A stretch of 21,718 nucleotides of DNA from Haloferacaceae archaeon (GTDB taxonomy: Archaea > Halobacteriota > Halobacteria > Halobacteriales > Haloferacaceae). Made by a program: the position numbers and the translations under genes. This document shows, one piece after another, positions 1-7,803 of this stretch. The notes beneath the pieces were generated by a model. It was not told the origin of the DNA and ran no database searches. It saw only the letters and a list, made by a program, of their open reading frames with translations. Position 1 is the first letter of the stretch, and each line of letters opens with the position of its first letter. Location of the stretch: the NCBI GenBank assembly GCA_018609965.1, contig JAHENP010000162.1, forward strand, positions 1-21,718. The letters run 5' to 3'.

Positions 1-794
1 AGGATGTCGTCTTTCCAGTCGGCGCGGTCGACGGACTTCCCCTCCTCGTCGTCGTACTCCTTCCCGTGTTCGAGGAGGAATCCGAGCACGTCCGGCCGAG
101 GGTTCGCGAGCCCCTCCTCACCCTGTGAGTCGACCCACTCCTGGTCGAACACCTGACTCCGCACCTCCTCGGAGATGTCCAACCGATCGAGGCGGTCGTC
201 CATGTCCGGCAGGTCCTCCGCGTCGGGCCCCTCCTCGCGGTCGGCCGCCAACGCCTGGTGTTGGTCGATGGTGTCCTCCATCGTGAGGACCGCGTCAACG
301 AACCGCTCGACATCCTCGCGGTCGATCTCCGGGTCGTCGGCGTACGACTCGATCGTGTCTGCGTGCCGTTCCAACATCGCCGCCGCGTCCGGGTCCTCGT
401 CGTCGCCCGCGAACCGCCCGAACCAGTTGTTGTTCCGGAAGAAGTCCGCGTGCGCCTCGACGTGTGTGATCACGGCCTTCTGGTCCGCCAGGCTGTTCGT
501 CTCCTGGAGGAACGCGTGACACGGGTTGTCGTTGTTGACGATCTCGAACGCCTTCCCCATCCCCAACTGGTCTTGTTTCTGTTGGCGGTCGTACTTCATC
601 CCCCACCGCCAGTGGGGGTAGCGGCGCTGGAACCCGTCGTACGCGATCAGCTCGTTCATCTCGTCGTAGTCGACGATCCAGTAGTTCACCGGGTACGGGT
701 CGAGTCCGAGCCGTTCGGCCAGTTCGTTGGCCATCGACACCGGCTCCTCCAGTTCGCTCGCCTCTCGCTGTGTCCGCGTGCGTTTGTCGATCAT
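1..794 (-). CDS. SpoVR family protein (C-terminus beyond window)
   Basis: This is the N-terminal 264 codons of a SpoVR/YcgB family protein, read on the minus strand and cut by the left window edge. I see the family's N-terminal signature: YPVNYWIVDYDEMNELIAYDGF (about 34-55), the HWRWGMKYDRQQK stretch (61-73), the AFEIVNN block (82-88) and a conserved HVEAHADFFRNN segment (111-122). The start is ATG at 792-794, 22 nt after the DUF444 stop. The ATG at 818-820 that overlaps that stop runs into TGA within ten codons, so it is not the start; a GAGG lies about 12 nt upstream of the chosen ATG. SpoVR proteins are cytosolic and their biochemistry is unknown. In bacteria they are co-encoded with PrkA and YhbH/YeaH in spore-cortex, stress or stationary-phase programmes. 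Position as last gene of the same set supports the call. No sporulation role is implied in an archaeon. Confidence 0.93.
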   Translation of the reverse strand, partial: MIDKRTRTQREASELEEPVSMANELAERLGLDPYPVNYWIVDYDEMNELIAYDGFQRRYPHWRWGMKYDRQQKQDQLGMGKAFEIVNNDNPCHAFLQETNSLADQKAVITHVEAHADFFRNNNWFGRFAGDDEDPDAAAMLERHADTIESYADDPEIDREDVERFVDAVLTMEDTIDQHQALAADREEGPDAEDLPDMDDRLDRLDISEEVRSQVFDQEWVDSQGEEGLANPRPDVLGFLLEHGKEYDDEEGKSVDRADWKDDI

Positions 795-816
795 CGGTCT
801 TCTTTCCTCGTTGCGC

Positions 817-2136
817 TCATTCGCCGTCCTCCGTGCTCAGGATCTCGTAGATTGCGTCCGTCACGTCCTTGTTGTCGCCGACCCGGGCGACGGCCACGTT
901 GCCCGTCTCGCCGAGCGCGCGCTCAACCTCCTCGGCGTGGGTCGCGTTGATCGTGTTGCCGCCGGGCTGTGTCTCCACGTACGCGTGGAGGTTGGCGTCG
1001 ATCTCCTCCATCATCGGGATCACGTTCTCCGTCGTGTCGTTGCTGGAGTTCTCCGAGTCGCCTGCCGCGAACACGTACCGGTTCCACTCCGAGTAGGGGT
1101 ACTGCTCTAAGATCTCGGCGGCCGTCTCGTAGGCGGCGGAGATCCGCGTCCCACCACCCGACCGGATGCCGAAGAACTCTGCGCGTTCCACCTCCCACGC
1201 CTCCGCGTCGTGGGCGACGTACCGGAACTCCGCGTTGTCGTACTTCCCTTGGAGATACCAGTCCAACGGGGTGAACACCCGTTCGACCAGTTCCCGTTTC
1301 CGTTTCCGCATCGAGCCGGAGACGTCGCGGATGTTCACCACGACCACGTTCTTCTGTTTCTCCTCGACGACCTCCGGGTGGCGGTAGCGCTCGTCTTCCC
1401 GCCGGAACGGCACCTGTTTCAGCCCGTCCTGCCGGATGCGTTCCTGCACCGGCGTGCGTTCGACCTCGGCGTCGAACTGTTCGAAGGAGTCGTACGTCGC
1501 CTGCTCGGCCGGTGACACGTCTGCGGCCATCTCCTCGACGTCCGACAACGACACCAACACGTTCTCCGCGCGACAGAACTCGAACACGTCCCGCGGGGTC
1601 GCGTCGGCGACCTTGCACGCCTCGCGAACGTACCCCTCGTCGAAGTCTGTCGCCAGTTTCCGTTCTAACCCCTTCTTGAACAACTGCTCGAAGTCCAGCG
1701 TGGAGTTTGGACCCGCACGCGCGAGTTCCGTGAAGTCGCCCTGTGTCTCCTCGATTACCTGTTTCCCCTTCGGTTCGAGATCCAGACCCAGCTCCTCGTC
1801 GAGTTCCTGGGCGAACTCCTCGGGGTCCATCTCGTAGTAGCCGTGGTCCCCCTCCCCCTCGCCGGGGTCGCCGTCTTCACCCTCCTCGTCGCCGTCCTGA
1901 TCGTCGGGCACGTCGACAGGTTGTCCTGGCTGTGGCTGGCCGTCGCCGCCGCGGCCGACGCCACCCTGTTCGCGTTGGTCGTAGGCGAACTCCGGGAGGT
2001 CGACGATCTTCACCGGCACCCGCACGGCGTCTCGACCCGACCCCGACAGATCTCCCTCACGGATGAACTCCGAGAGGTCCGGGCGGCGCTTCTCGCCGAT
2101 CTCGCGAAACCGTTCGAGATCCTCTCTCAGCCCCAC
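817..2136 (-). CDS. DUF444 / YeaH-YhbH family VWA-domain protein
   Basis: A 439-aa protein of the DUF444 family (E. coli YeaH, B. subtilis YhbH). The N-terminus (1-50) is charged and is followed by a long acidic Gly/Pro/Asp/Glu-rich linker (about 55-100), typical of halophile versions. The C-terminal half is a von Willebrand A-like domain with the MIDAS motif DVSGSM at 271-276 following the hydrophobic strand VVVVNIR, a later SGGGTRIS segment, and the AAGDSENSS segment in place of a second metal-ligating loop. Its partners are the PrkA kinases encoded just upstream and SpoVR downstream. It is probably a cytosolic adaptor or metal-dependent protein-interaction module, but its molecular role is not established. 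The start is GTG at 2134-2136, fixed by a near-perfect Shine-Dalgarno 7 nt upstream. Unlike the tightly packed kinase genes, it is separated from the preceding gene by 241 bp of repeat-bearing DNA. Confidence 0.93.
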   Translation of the reverse strand: MGLREDLERFREIGEKRRPDLSEFIREGDLSGSGRDAVRVPVKIVDLPEFAYDQREQGGVGRGGDGQPQPGQPVDVPDDQDGDEEGEDGDPGEGEGDHGYYEMDPEEFAQELDEELGLDLEPKGKQVIEETQGDFTELARAGPNSTLDFEQLFKKGLERKLATDFDEGYVREACKVADATPRDVFEFCRAENVLVSLSDVEEMAADVSPAEQATYDSFEQFDAEVERTPVQERIRQDGLKQVPFRREDERYRHPEVVEEKQKNVVVVNIRDVSGSMRKRKRELVERVFTPLDWYLQGKYDNAEFRYVAHDAEAWEVERAEFFGIRSGGGTRISAAYETAAEILEQYPYSEWNRYVFAAGDSENSSNDTTENVIPMMEEIDANLHAYVETQPGGNTINATHAEEVERALGETGNVAVARVGDNKDVTDAIYEILSTEDGE

Positions 2137-2143
2137 GAGCGAC

Positions 2144-2151
2144 TCACCTCC
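2144..2151 (-). promoter_or_regulatory. Strong Shine-Dalgarno for the DUF444 gene
   Basis: On the minus strand the sequence reads GGAGGTGA, complementary to the archaeal 16S rRNA 3' end, with a 7-nt spacer to the GTG start at 2134-2136. Most other genes here lack an SD, so this suggests the DUF444 cistron is translated independently within the long operon mRNA. Confidence 0.75.
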
Positions 2152-2183
2152 GCTCGTGACGACTCGGCGCGAGCGGGTCGCGT

Positions 2184-2373
2184 GGCTCCCTCCGGTCGCC
2201 GTTCACAGTCAAACGCTGCTCGCTTCGCTCGCAGCGACGCACCGCTCGCGGCTCCCGCTGGTCGCCGCTCGCGCGGTAACGACGGGCCGGCAAGCCGGCC
2301 CGTCGACGCACTGCTCACGGCTCCCTCCGGTCGCCGTTCACAGTCAAACGCTGCTCGCTTCGCTCGCAGCGAC
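2184..2373. repeat. Intra-operon repeat element: 55-bp perfect direct repeat (2184-2238 and 2319-2373)
   Basis: Two identical 55-bp copies start with GGCTCCCTCCGG and end with GCTCGCAGCGAC; they are offset by 135 bp. A third, degenerate partial copy lies between them (about 2236-2270 compared with 2304-2338). Each 55-mer contains CGCTGC...GCAGCG, capable of a short stem, and the internal echo GCTCGCTTCGCTCGC. The block fills the 241-bp spacer between the kinase 1 stop and the DUF444 start. Read on the minus strand in one frame it gives a repeated peptide [17 protein letters not shown]. From memory, similar text recurs in haloarchaeal genomes as spurious ORF tails, which would fit an interspersed repeat family; this needs a search. 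It could be a REP-like, non-autonomous element or an mRNA-processing or stability element. Confidence 0.8.
2281..2304. repeat. Perfect palindrome (11-bp arms, 2-nt loop) between the direct repeats
   Basis: GACGGGCCGGC-AA-GCCGGCCCGTC is a perfect inverted repeat with a 2-nt centre. It sits in the middle of the 55-bp direct-repeat pair, in the transcribed spacer between kinase 1 and DUF444. As RNA it would form a very GC-rich hairpin. As DNA it could be a cruciform or transposon-like terminus. There is no T-tract after it on the minus strand, so an ordinary terminator is not indicated. Confidence 0.75.
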
Positions 2374-2377
2374 TCAG

Positions 2378-4735
2378 TCACTCCCATCGGCCCTTCACCT
2401 CCCGCATCACGCGCCGGCTGGTCAACTCTGCGGACGCCTCGCTGTACCCGTTGTCGGTCATGTGTCTGATCGTGTCCTCCTTGATCCGTGCCGTCTCCGT
2501 GTCTGTCGGCGGGTCCTCCCACTGTGCGGGGTCGAAGTCGTCGTACAGCCGCGACACGTCCGCCCACGAGTGTGTGTCGAGTACGGCCCGGATCACCGGA
2601 ATCTCCGTCAGATCCACGTCGGCGACCGAGAAGTCCTCGTTGCGGTGTTCCCACGCGAACCGATTGAGTGCGGTGATCACCTTCTCGCGACGGAACTCCT
2701 CGACGGCCGCCCGCGGCTCGTTGCCGCGGTACTCCGACTCCGAGAACCGCCCGAGGTGTTCCGTCTCGAACACCTTCATCAGCAACGGGTCCGGGTCGAC
2801 CGGCCCGCGGTCCGTCTCCACCTGTTCGTCACCCTCCCAGGCGAACACGTGCTCCACGTACTCCGCGACGGTCTCCTCGGCGACCCGTTTGTCTGCCAAC
2901 ACCGCGTCGAGCACGTCTGTCTCCTGTTGGTCGAACACCCACGACTTGACGCCCGCCAACCGGTTCTCGTACTCTGCGGTCTCCGCCCGCGAGAACACCG
3001 GTGCCGACGACAACCCCTCGGCCATCGCGTTCAACACGTCCGACGGGAGCAACACCTCCTCGACTGGCAACTCCGAGTGTACCCGGTCCGTCTCCTCGTG
3101 GAGCAGGTCCGCGATCACGTCCCGGGTGTAGGTCACCGGAACGCCGTGGCTCCCGTCGTCGCCGTCGAAGTGGAACTCGTCGGCGTCCGTCCGCTCGTCA
3201 CCGTCTTGGAGGTAGCCGCGGTCGAACAACACCGCCTTCTCGACGAGGTCCAGATCGCCAGGGAGGTCCTCGCCGTCGAGCCGAGAGACCACGTTGTACA
3301 TCGCTGCCGCCTCCAACGCGTGGGGCGCGATCTCCCGTTCGCGGGTCCGTCCCCGGTCGTCGCGGACGGTCACGGTCAGTGGCGCGCGAACCCGTTTCTG
3401 GACGTGGTCGTGGACCAACTCGGGGTCCACCTCCACGTCGGCGGTCGTCTCGCTGTCGGGCAACTCCGGCGTCTCGTCTAACACGGCGGTCTCCCAGACG
3501 GGCGTCTCGTCGGTCAACTCCCGGTGGATCAGCTCCGTCTCCAACGAGACGCTCGTGAGGTAGGCGAAATCGTGGCGATCCAACCGCCGTTTCAACGCCT
3601 TCAGCGGGTCACGCCCGTTCCGGTCGGCGTACTGATCCAACTCCACGTCCAGGTCCGGGTTCGAGATGACGATCAGCTGGGTGTCGACGTCCATCCCGAT
3701 CCCCTTGTCGAGTTTTACCCGTTCCTCGTCGGGGACGTTCAACAGCTTCCGCAACAGGTCCGCGTGTTGGCTGGCGTCCTCAACGAGCGTCACCAACCCG
3801 TTCCCCTGCGAGAGCACGCCGTCGTAGCTGAAGGCTCTGGGGTCCTTCCGCCCGCGTGCGTCCAACTCCCGCAACATACCGGGCATCCAGGAGCCGACGA
3901 GCCGTTCTTTCGGGCTGCCGTCGTCTTCCGCGTGGAGCACGCCGATCCCCTGGCCCTCGTCGACGACGTAGTTCTTCACCCGGAGGTGCCGGCGGTCCGT
4001 CACCGCCGAGAACAGCTGTTCGACCCCCTCACGCCGGTAGCGTTCCTCCAACTCCTCGTACGCCTCCCGCGAGAACGGGTCCAGATCCGTGTCCACCCGG
4101 ATCGGCACCGGGTCCCCGTGTGCGTTGTCGAGATCTGCCAGGATCTCCGCGCGCACCTCCTTCGGGAACACCGACAACGGGTGTGTCTGGACCGGGCTCT
4201 CGTACCAGTCGTCCTCGTCGTCGCGGTCGCCCGCGTAGCTCAGTCCCCGCTCACCGGTGGAGGCGGCGATGTTCCACTCGACGGTGTACCGCCGCCCCTC
4301 GGGCGTCTTCGAGTACTCCCGGAGCCCGTTGACCAGACACCGTTTCAGCTCCGACTTCCCGGTCGCGGTCGGCCCGTCGAACCAGACGATCTTCTCGCCT
4401 TTCCCCCGGTTGGCCGCGATCGTCCGGAGATCGTCGACGAACGCGTTGAGAATCGCCGTGTTCCCCAACACCGCGTGTTCGCCGTCGTTGTGCGGGTCGT
4501 CGAAAAAACGGAACCGTTCGTGGGTCTCCCCCTCCTCGACGACCGTCCGGGTCCCCATCGACTCGATAGCGTCCAACAGGTACTTGGCGGCGTGGGCTGC
4601 CACCGACGGCTCCGCCATCGCTCGCTCGACGTACTCCGCGAGCGACAACGGCGGCTCGTAGGCCCCGGCGAGCGTCTCGTCCGCGCGGTCGATGTAGTCT
4701 CTGTCTGTCACGGTCCTGTCTCCTGTGTCTGTCAC
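2378..4735 (-). CDS. PrkA-type AAA serine protein kinase, paralogue 1
   Basis: About 785 aa, PrkA family: an N-terminal AAA-like P-loop domain with a C-terminal PrkA kinase region. It is a cytosolic serine kinase in bacterial relatives (YeaG, PrkA). Visible marks are YIDRADETL and PLSLAEYVERAM at the N-terminus, RFFDDPHNDGEHAVLGN upstream of the Walker A motif GPTATGKS (121-128), and a Walker B-like LIVISNPDLD. The C-terminal half is acidic and helical. It follows kinase 2 with 16 nt between that stop and this start. The start is uncertain: GTG at 4733-4735 and GTG at 4709-4711 are both in frame, both followed by ACAGAC and both preceded by AGGACC, because the start region is duplicated. The larger frame reaching back to 4813 overlaps kinase 2 and is not family-like. 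Identity between this and paralogue 2 is low outside the P-loop, so they are probably functionally distinct partners rather than a recent duplicate. Confidence 0.93.
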   Translation of the reverse strand: MTDTGDRTVTDRDYIDRADETLAGAYEPPLSLAEYVERAMAEPSVAAHAAKYLLDAIESMGTRTVVEEGETHERFRFFDDPHNDGEHAVLGNTAILNAFVDDLRTIAANRGKGEKIVWFDGPTATGKSELKRCLVNGLREYSKTPEGRRYTVEWNIAASTGERGLSYAGDRDDEDDWYESPVQTHPLSVFPKEVRAEILADLDNAHGDPVPIRVDTDLDPFSREAYEELEERYRREGVEQLFSAVTDRRHLRVKNYVVDEGQGIGVLHAEDDGSPKERLVGSWMPGMLRELDARGRKDPRAFSYDGVLSQGNGLVTLVEDASQHADLLRKLLNVPDEERVKLDKGIGMDVDTQLIVISNPDLDVELDQYADRNGRDPLKALKRRLDRHDFAYLTSVSLETELIHRELTDETPVWETAVLDETPELPDSETTADVEVDPELVHDHVQKRVRAPLTVTVRDDRGRTREREIAPHALEAAAMYNVVSRLDGEDLPGDLDLVEKAVLFDRGYLQDGDERTDADEFHFDGDDGSHGVPVTYTRDVIADLLHEETDRVHSELPVEEVLLPSDVLNAMAEGLSSAPVFSRAETAEYENRLAGVKSWVFDQQETDVLDAVLADKRVAEETVAEYVEHVFAWEGDEQVETDRGPVDPDPLLMKVFETEHLGRFSESEYRGNEPRAAVEEFRREKVITALNRFAWEHRNEDFSVADVDLTEIPVIRAVLDTHSWADVSRLYDDFDPAQWEDPPTDTETARIKEDTIRHMTDNGYSEASAELTSRRVMREVKGRWE

Positions 4736-4744
4736 GGTCCTGTC
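4702..4744. repeat. 19-bp direct repeat duplicating the kinase 1 start region
   Basis: The 19-mer TGTCTGTCACGGTCCTGTC occurs at 4702-4720 and again at 4726-4744 (24-nt offset, in frame). Each copy carries an in-frame GTG start candidate for kinase 1 with purine-rich sequence just upstream. The result is two nearly identical translation starts differing by eight residues (MTDTGDRT prefix). Confidence 0.8.
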
Positions 4745-4751
4745 CTCACGC

Positions 4752-6824
4752 TCACTCCTCCAGCTCCGATTTGGCCACCTCTGCGCCGGCGAACTCCAAC
4801 ACTTCGCGGGCACCCTCCTTCGAGTACCCCTGCTCGACGAGCGCGTCCACCCACGCCGACCGCTCGTCGTCGTCGAGTTCGTTCGCCGACACCAACGCGG
4901 AGAAGTTGATGTTGTGTTTCTTGTCCTCCCACAGCTTCCGCTCCAACGCCCGGCGGAGCCGGTCGTTGTCCTGTGGGTTGAAGCTCGACCCCTCGCGTGC
5001 CCGCCGAGACACCCAGTTGGCGACCTCCTGCCGGAAGTCGTCCTTCCGGTCGCCCGGAATCTCCAGCTTCTCCTCGACGGACCGGAGGAACGTCTCGTCG
5101 GGCTCCTGTTCCCGCCCGGTCAGTTCGTCCTCGACGGTCGTGTCGTCGATGTACGCCATCACGTGATCCATGTACTTCTCGCCTTGCCGTTGGATCTCGT
5201 CGATGTCGTACGCCAACGCGTGACGCACGTCCTCGATGGCGCGGTCGCGGTACTCGTCGCGCACCAGTTCGAGGTAGCGCTGGTAGGTGTCGAGCTTCTC
5301 CTCGGCGATAGAGCCGTGATTCTCGAGGTTCTGCTCGAAGTGGTTGAACACCGACAGCGGGGAGAGGTACCCCCGCCCACGGTGGGTGGCGTCCATGATC
5401 GCCTCCGCGATCTCGTCGCCGATGAACCGCGCCGAGACACCCTCCATCCCCTCCGCGATCTCCGCGGAGGCGTCGCCGTCCTCCCGGAGCTTCGCCTCGT
5501 CGATCTCGTCCGTCTCGTCGATCTCCCCGTTGTACGCCGTCGCCTTCTGGACCAGCCCGACGCTGTCGTCGGACGGCTCCTCCAGCCGGGTGAGCACGCC
5601 GAACAGGCCGGCCATCTCCATCGCGTGGGGCTCGACGTGCACGTCCGGCACGTCTGCGTTGCGCAGCATCTTCCGGTAGATGCGCGACTCGTCTTCGTAC
5701 TCTAAGACGTACGGGTAGTCGATCCGCTTCGTCCGGTCGTTGAACGCCTCCATCTTCTCGTCGCCCTTCTTGTCCCGGTACTCCGGCATGTTGGTGCGGC
5801 CGACGATCACCTGGTCGATGTCGATCCGGGGGTTGTTCTTCGGCTTGATCGTCTGTTCCTGGGAGGCGTGGAGGAAGTCGTAGAGGAACTCCCGTTGGAG
5901 CTTCAACAGCTCCTCCCCGGAGAAGATCCCGCGGTTGGCGTTACAGAACGCGCCGGCGTAGTCGAACGCCCGCGGGTCGTTCTCGCCGTACACCGCGAGC
6001 TTCGAGTAGTTCACGTCGCCGGTCAGCTCCGTCTCGTCCTGGTTCTTCTTGTCTTTCGGCTCGAACGTCTCGACGGCCTGCCGTTGGTTCTCGTCGGCGA
6101 CCAGCCGGATCACCTCGACGTGTTCATCGAGGACGGTCTGGAGATCGTCGTCGTAGTGACCCAACAGCTCGTTCATGTAGAAGCTGGAGGCCGGATCGAG
6201 CGACTGCTCGTTGCGGATCGTGTACGGCGCGTCCAGCCGTTCGTTGAGTTCCTCGATCACGCCGTCGCGTTGCTTCTGTGGGAGCAACACGATCGGGTCC
6301 TGGTCCATCGGCGACCGGACCGTGTCGTCTGCGGGGTCCTGGTCGTCGATCACCGCCGTGAGGTTCGTCCACCTGAATGTGTACATCCGCCCGGCGTCCC
6401 GGGTGGTGTAGTCCTCGAAGTACCGCCGCACGAGGTAGTCGAAGTGTGACTTCCCGGAGCCGACCGGGCCCAACAGGAGCTTGATCCGTTTTTCGGGCCC
6501 GAGCCCACGCGCTCCGGACTTCACCTTGTTGACAAACTCGTGGATGGACTCGTGGATCTCCCGGCCGTAGAAGACGTTCTCCCCGTCGTGGATCGGGTCC
6601 TCGCTGGCCATCTGGTACTCCACGACGCCCGCGTCCTCGTCGTAGTTCGTCCCGTAGTGGTCGAACATGTCCGCCACCCGTTGGTGGGCGTTGCGTGCGA
6701 TGCGGGGGTCCTCTCGGAGCTCCTGCAGGTACCACTCGAACGTCTTGGCGGCCCGGAGGTCCTCCGGCACCGACTGTTTGTACTGCTCGCTGAGTTCCGC
6801 CAGGGTCTGTGTATCACCGGTCAT
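4752..6824 (-). CDS. PrkA-type AAA serine protein kinase, paralogue 2
   Basis: A 690-aa PrkA family protein and first gene of the operon. The N-terminus is MTGDTQTLAELSEQYKQ. HDGENVFYGREIHESIHEFV (79-98) precedes the Walker A motif GPVGSGKS (119-126). A typical PrkA core follows: FRWTNL, QDPIVLLP, PYTIRNEQ, the DPRAFDYAGAFCNANRGIF block, LLKLQREFLYDFLHASQ, and the IDQVIVGRTNMPEYRDKKGDEK segment. The C-terminus shows SFNPQDNDRLRRALERKLWEDK. The length matches bacterial PrkA (about 630-645) plus acidic insertions. ATG at 6822-6824 is chosen because homology-like sequence begins there. The frame is open to 7037, but that extension is Arg/Pro-rich and unlike the family. There is no obvious SD. 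Translation probably couples into kinase 1. With DUF444 and SpoVR downstream this is the PrkA-YeaH-SpoVR module; its physiological targets in archaea are unknown. Confidence 0.95.
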   Translation of the reverse strand: MTGDTQTLAELSEQYKQSVPEDLRAAKTFEWYLQELREDPRIARNAHQRVADMFDHYGTNYDEDAGVVEYQMASEDPIHDGENVFYGREIHESIHEFVNKVKSGARGLGPEKRIKLLLGPVGSGKSHFDYLVRRYFEDYTTRDAGRMYTFRWTNLTAVIDDQDPADDTVRSPMDQDPIVLLPQKQRDGVIEELNERLDAPYTIRNEQSLDPASSFYMNELLGHYDDDLQTVLDEHVEVIRLVADENQRQAVETFEPKDKKNQDETELTGDVNYSKLAVYGENDPRAFDYAGAFCNANRGIFSGEELLKLQREFLYDFLHASQEQTIKPKNNPRIDIDQVIVGRTNMPEYRDKKGDEKMEAFNDRTKRIDYPYVLEYEDESRIYRKMLRNADVPDVHVEPHAMEMAGLFGVLTRLEEPSDDSVGLVQKATAYNGEIDETDEIDEAKLREDGDASAEIAEGMEGVSARFIGDEIAEAIMDATHRGRGYLSPLSVFNHFEQNLENHGSIAEEKLDTYQRYLELVRDEYRDRAIEDVRHALAYDIDEIQRQGEKYMDHVMAYIDDTTVEDELTGREQEPDETFLRSVEEKLEIPGDRKDDFRQEVANWVSRRAREGSSFNPQDNDRLRRALERKLWEDKKHNINFSALVSANELDDDERSAWVDALVEQGYSKEGAREVLEFAGAEVAKSELEE

Positions 6825-7017
6825 GGTTGGTGGTCGGTCGCTGTCGACGGGGCCGTCCCGTCTCGTCCCGTTCGATCTGGTTGCTGCTAACGCCTCACAC
6901 ACCACCTGCGCGAACGACGACTCGTCGACTCCGACCAGAACGGCACACGGGTGGTGGGCGGCGTCACCTCCGTCCCGGGACGGGACCGAGGGGTTGATAC
7001 TACACAGTCGACCGAAA

Positions 7018-7027
7018 CGGATAAACT
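7018..7027 (-). promoter_or_regulatory. Possible TATA box of the prkA-DUF444-spoVR operon
   Basis: On the minus strand AAAGTTTATCC resembles a haloarchaeal TATA box. Initiation about 25 nt downstream would leave a leader near 170 nt before the ATG at 6824, long for a haloarchaeon, so this is tentative. Confidence 0.3.
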
Positions 7028-7159
7028 TTCTCCCCACCCCGCCGCCTTCGGTCGGTTTCTGTACGTACGTCCAACCCCTTCTTTCGACAGCTTCCGAACG
7101 ACGGTGCCGGTGGCGGTCGCCACCGAGTGGTCACGGTGTCGTCCCTGTCGTGTGGTGAC

Positions 7160-7241
7160 ACGTGCCCACCTGCGCGACACATCTACGTGGACTGGCGTGC
7201 CAATCTACCACACGTCTGCGCGGACCGACGTGCCCACCTGC
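7160..7241. repeat. 14-bp direct repeat in the divergent promoter region
   Basis: ACGTGCCCACCTGC occurs exactly at 7160-7173 and 7228-7241. The 68-bp offset is about six and a half helical turns. It lies between the two divergent promoters and may be a regulatory binding pair. Confidence 0.4.
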
Positions 7242-7316
7242 ACGGGTGAGAGACCGCCCGCCGACTCGTGGTGTCGGGTTCGCCCGTTTGCCGAGTCGTC
7301 GTGTCGCGCCGCAGGT

Positions 7317-7324
7317 GGTTTACC
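7317..7324 (+). promoter_or_regulatory. TATA box, leaderless promoter for the 7347 gene
   Basis: GGTTTACC lies with its centre about 27 nt upstream of GTG 7347. That is the spacing expected if transcription begins at the start codon. It supports GTG 7347 as the start. Confidence 0.5.
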
Positions 7325-7346
7325 GACGGGACAGGAACGGGCGGTC

Positions 7347-7733
7347 GTGAGCTTGGAACCAGACAATCTCCCGGCGGGCTGGCGGCTGTGGAACGAGGAG
7401 CCGGACGGGCGGGTGATCCTGGCGTTCCGGCCGGACGTGTTCGACGCCGACCGGTTCGACCCGGCGTGTCTGCCGACGATCTATCTCTCGAACGGGTCGC
7501 GTCGCCGCCGCCCCGGCGCCGGGGCCGCCGAGACCAGTGACTGGCACGTCACCCTGTTTCTTGAACCGGAAGTCGAAGCCGAGGAGACGGTCCACGACGA
7601 CCGCGAGACCGGCCTCGCGGCGATGCTCGATCTCGCGGAGCGGTTCGCCGACGGCGAGATTGACTACCGTGGCGCCTACCAGGTGCCCCGAAAGGGGTAC
7701 TTCGACGAACTGGACGAACTGGTCGGCGAGTGA
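7347..7733 (+). CDS. Small conserved haloarchaeal protein (possibly DUF5820 family)
   Basis: A 128-aa cytosolic protein with no signal peptide or membrane segment. Visible features are LPAGWRLWNEEPDGR near the N-terminus, ILAFRPDVFDADRFDPACLPTIYL, an Arg-rich GSRRRRPG loop, the strand WHVTLFLEPEVE, and a C-terminal segment ending FADGEIDYRGAYQVPRKGYFDEL. From memory this layout matches a small family widespread in Halobacteria (I believe DUF5820), but I cannot verify the number and no function is known. The start GTG 7347 is chosen because a TATA-like box sits 27 nt upstream and family-like sequence begins there. The same frame is open back to 6951, but that part is low-complexity and lies in the divergent promoter region. 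The next gene has its own promoter, so this one is probably monocistronic. Confidence 0.8.
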   Translation: MSLEPDNLPAGWRLWNEEPDGRVILAFRPDVFDADRFDPACLPTIYLSNGSRRRRPGAGAAETSDWHVTLFLEPEVEAEETVHDDRETGLAAMLDLAERFADGEIDYRGAYQVPRKGYFDELDELVGE

Positions 7734-7772
7734 CTCACGATCACAGTTGTAACCTGCGACGCGTCACGGCGA

Positions 7773-7782
7773 ACATTTACAC
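7773..7782 (+). promoter_or_regulatory. TATA box, leaderless promoter for the UPF0179 gene
   Basis: AACATTTACA is centred about 27 nt before the GTG at 7804, consistent with a leaderless transcript starting at or next to the start codon. Confidence 0.55.
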
Positions 7783-7803
7783 CTGCCGGCACAACGTCCG
7801 AGC

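Larger units (their letters stand above)
6825..7346. other. 522-bp gene-free divergent region (kinase operon leader / upstream of 7347 gene)
   Basis: No convincing gene is seen in any frame. The region contains the presumed promoter and a leader of about 170 nt for the minus-strand kinase operon, and the TATA box of the plus-strand gene at 7347. A 14-bp direct repeat ACGTGCCCACCTGC lies at 7160-7173 and 7228-7241, 68 bp apart and about 135-210 bp upstream of the putative operon TATA box. It could be a regulator binding pair, but nothing in the sequence shows which one. Confidence 0.5.

Noticed and set aside
2281..2304. Intrinsic terminator
   Set aside because: GC-rich palindrome has no T-run on the transcribed side, and archaeal termination does not rely on hairpins.
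2127..2654. Minus-strand frame spanning the 55-bp repeats
   Set aside because: It overlaps kinase 1 out of frame, and its repeated [17 protein letters not shown] text comes from the DNA repeat.
4736..4813. N-terminal extension of kinase 1 into kinase 2
   Set aside because: Overlaps the kinase 2 C-terminus and is not family-like; GTG starts lie just after the kinase 2 stop.
2063..4909. Long plus-strand frames opposite the kinase 1 gene
   Set aside because: The minus strand has clear PrkA motifs; the plus-strand text is Arg/Val/Leu/Pro noise.
6825..7037. N-terminal extension of kinase 2 to 7037
   Set aside because: The extra 71 residues are unlike PrkA; family-like sequence begins at ATG 6824.
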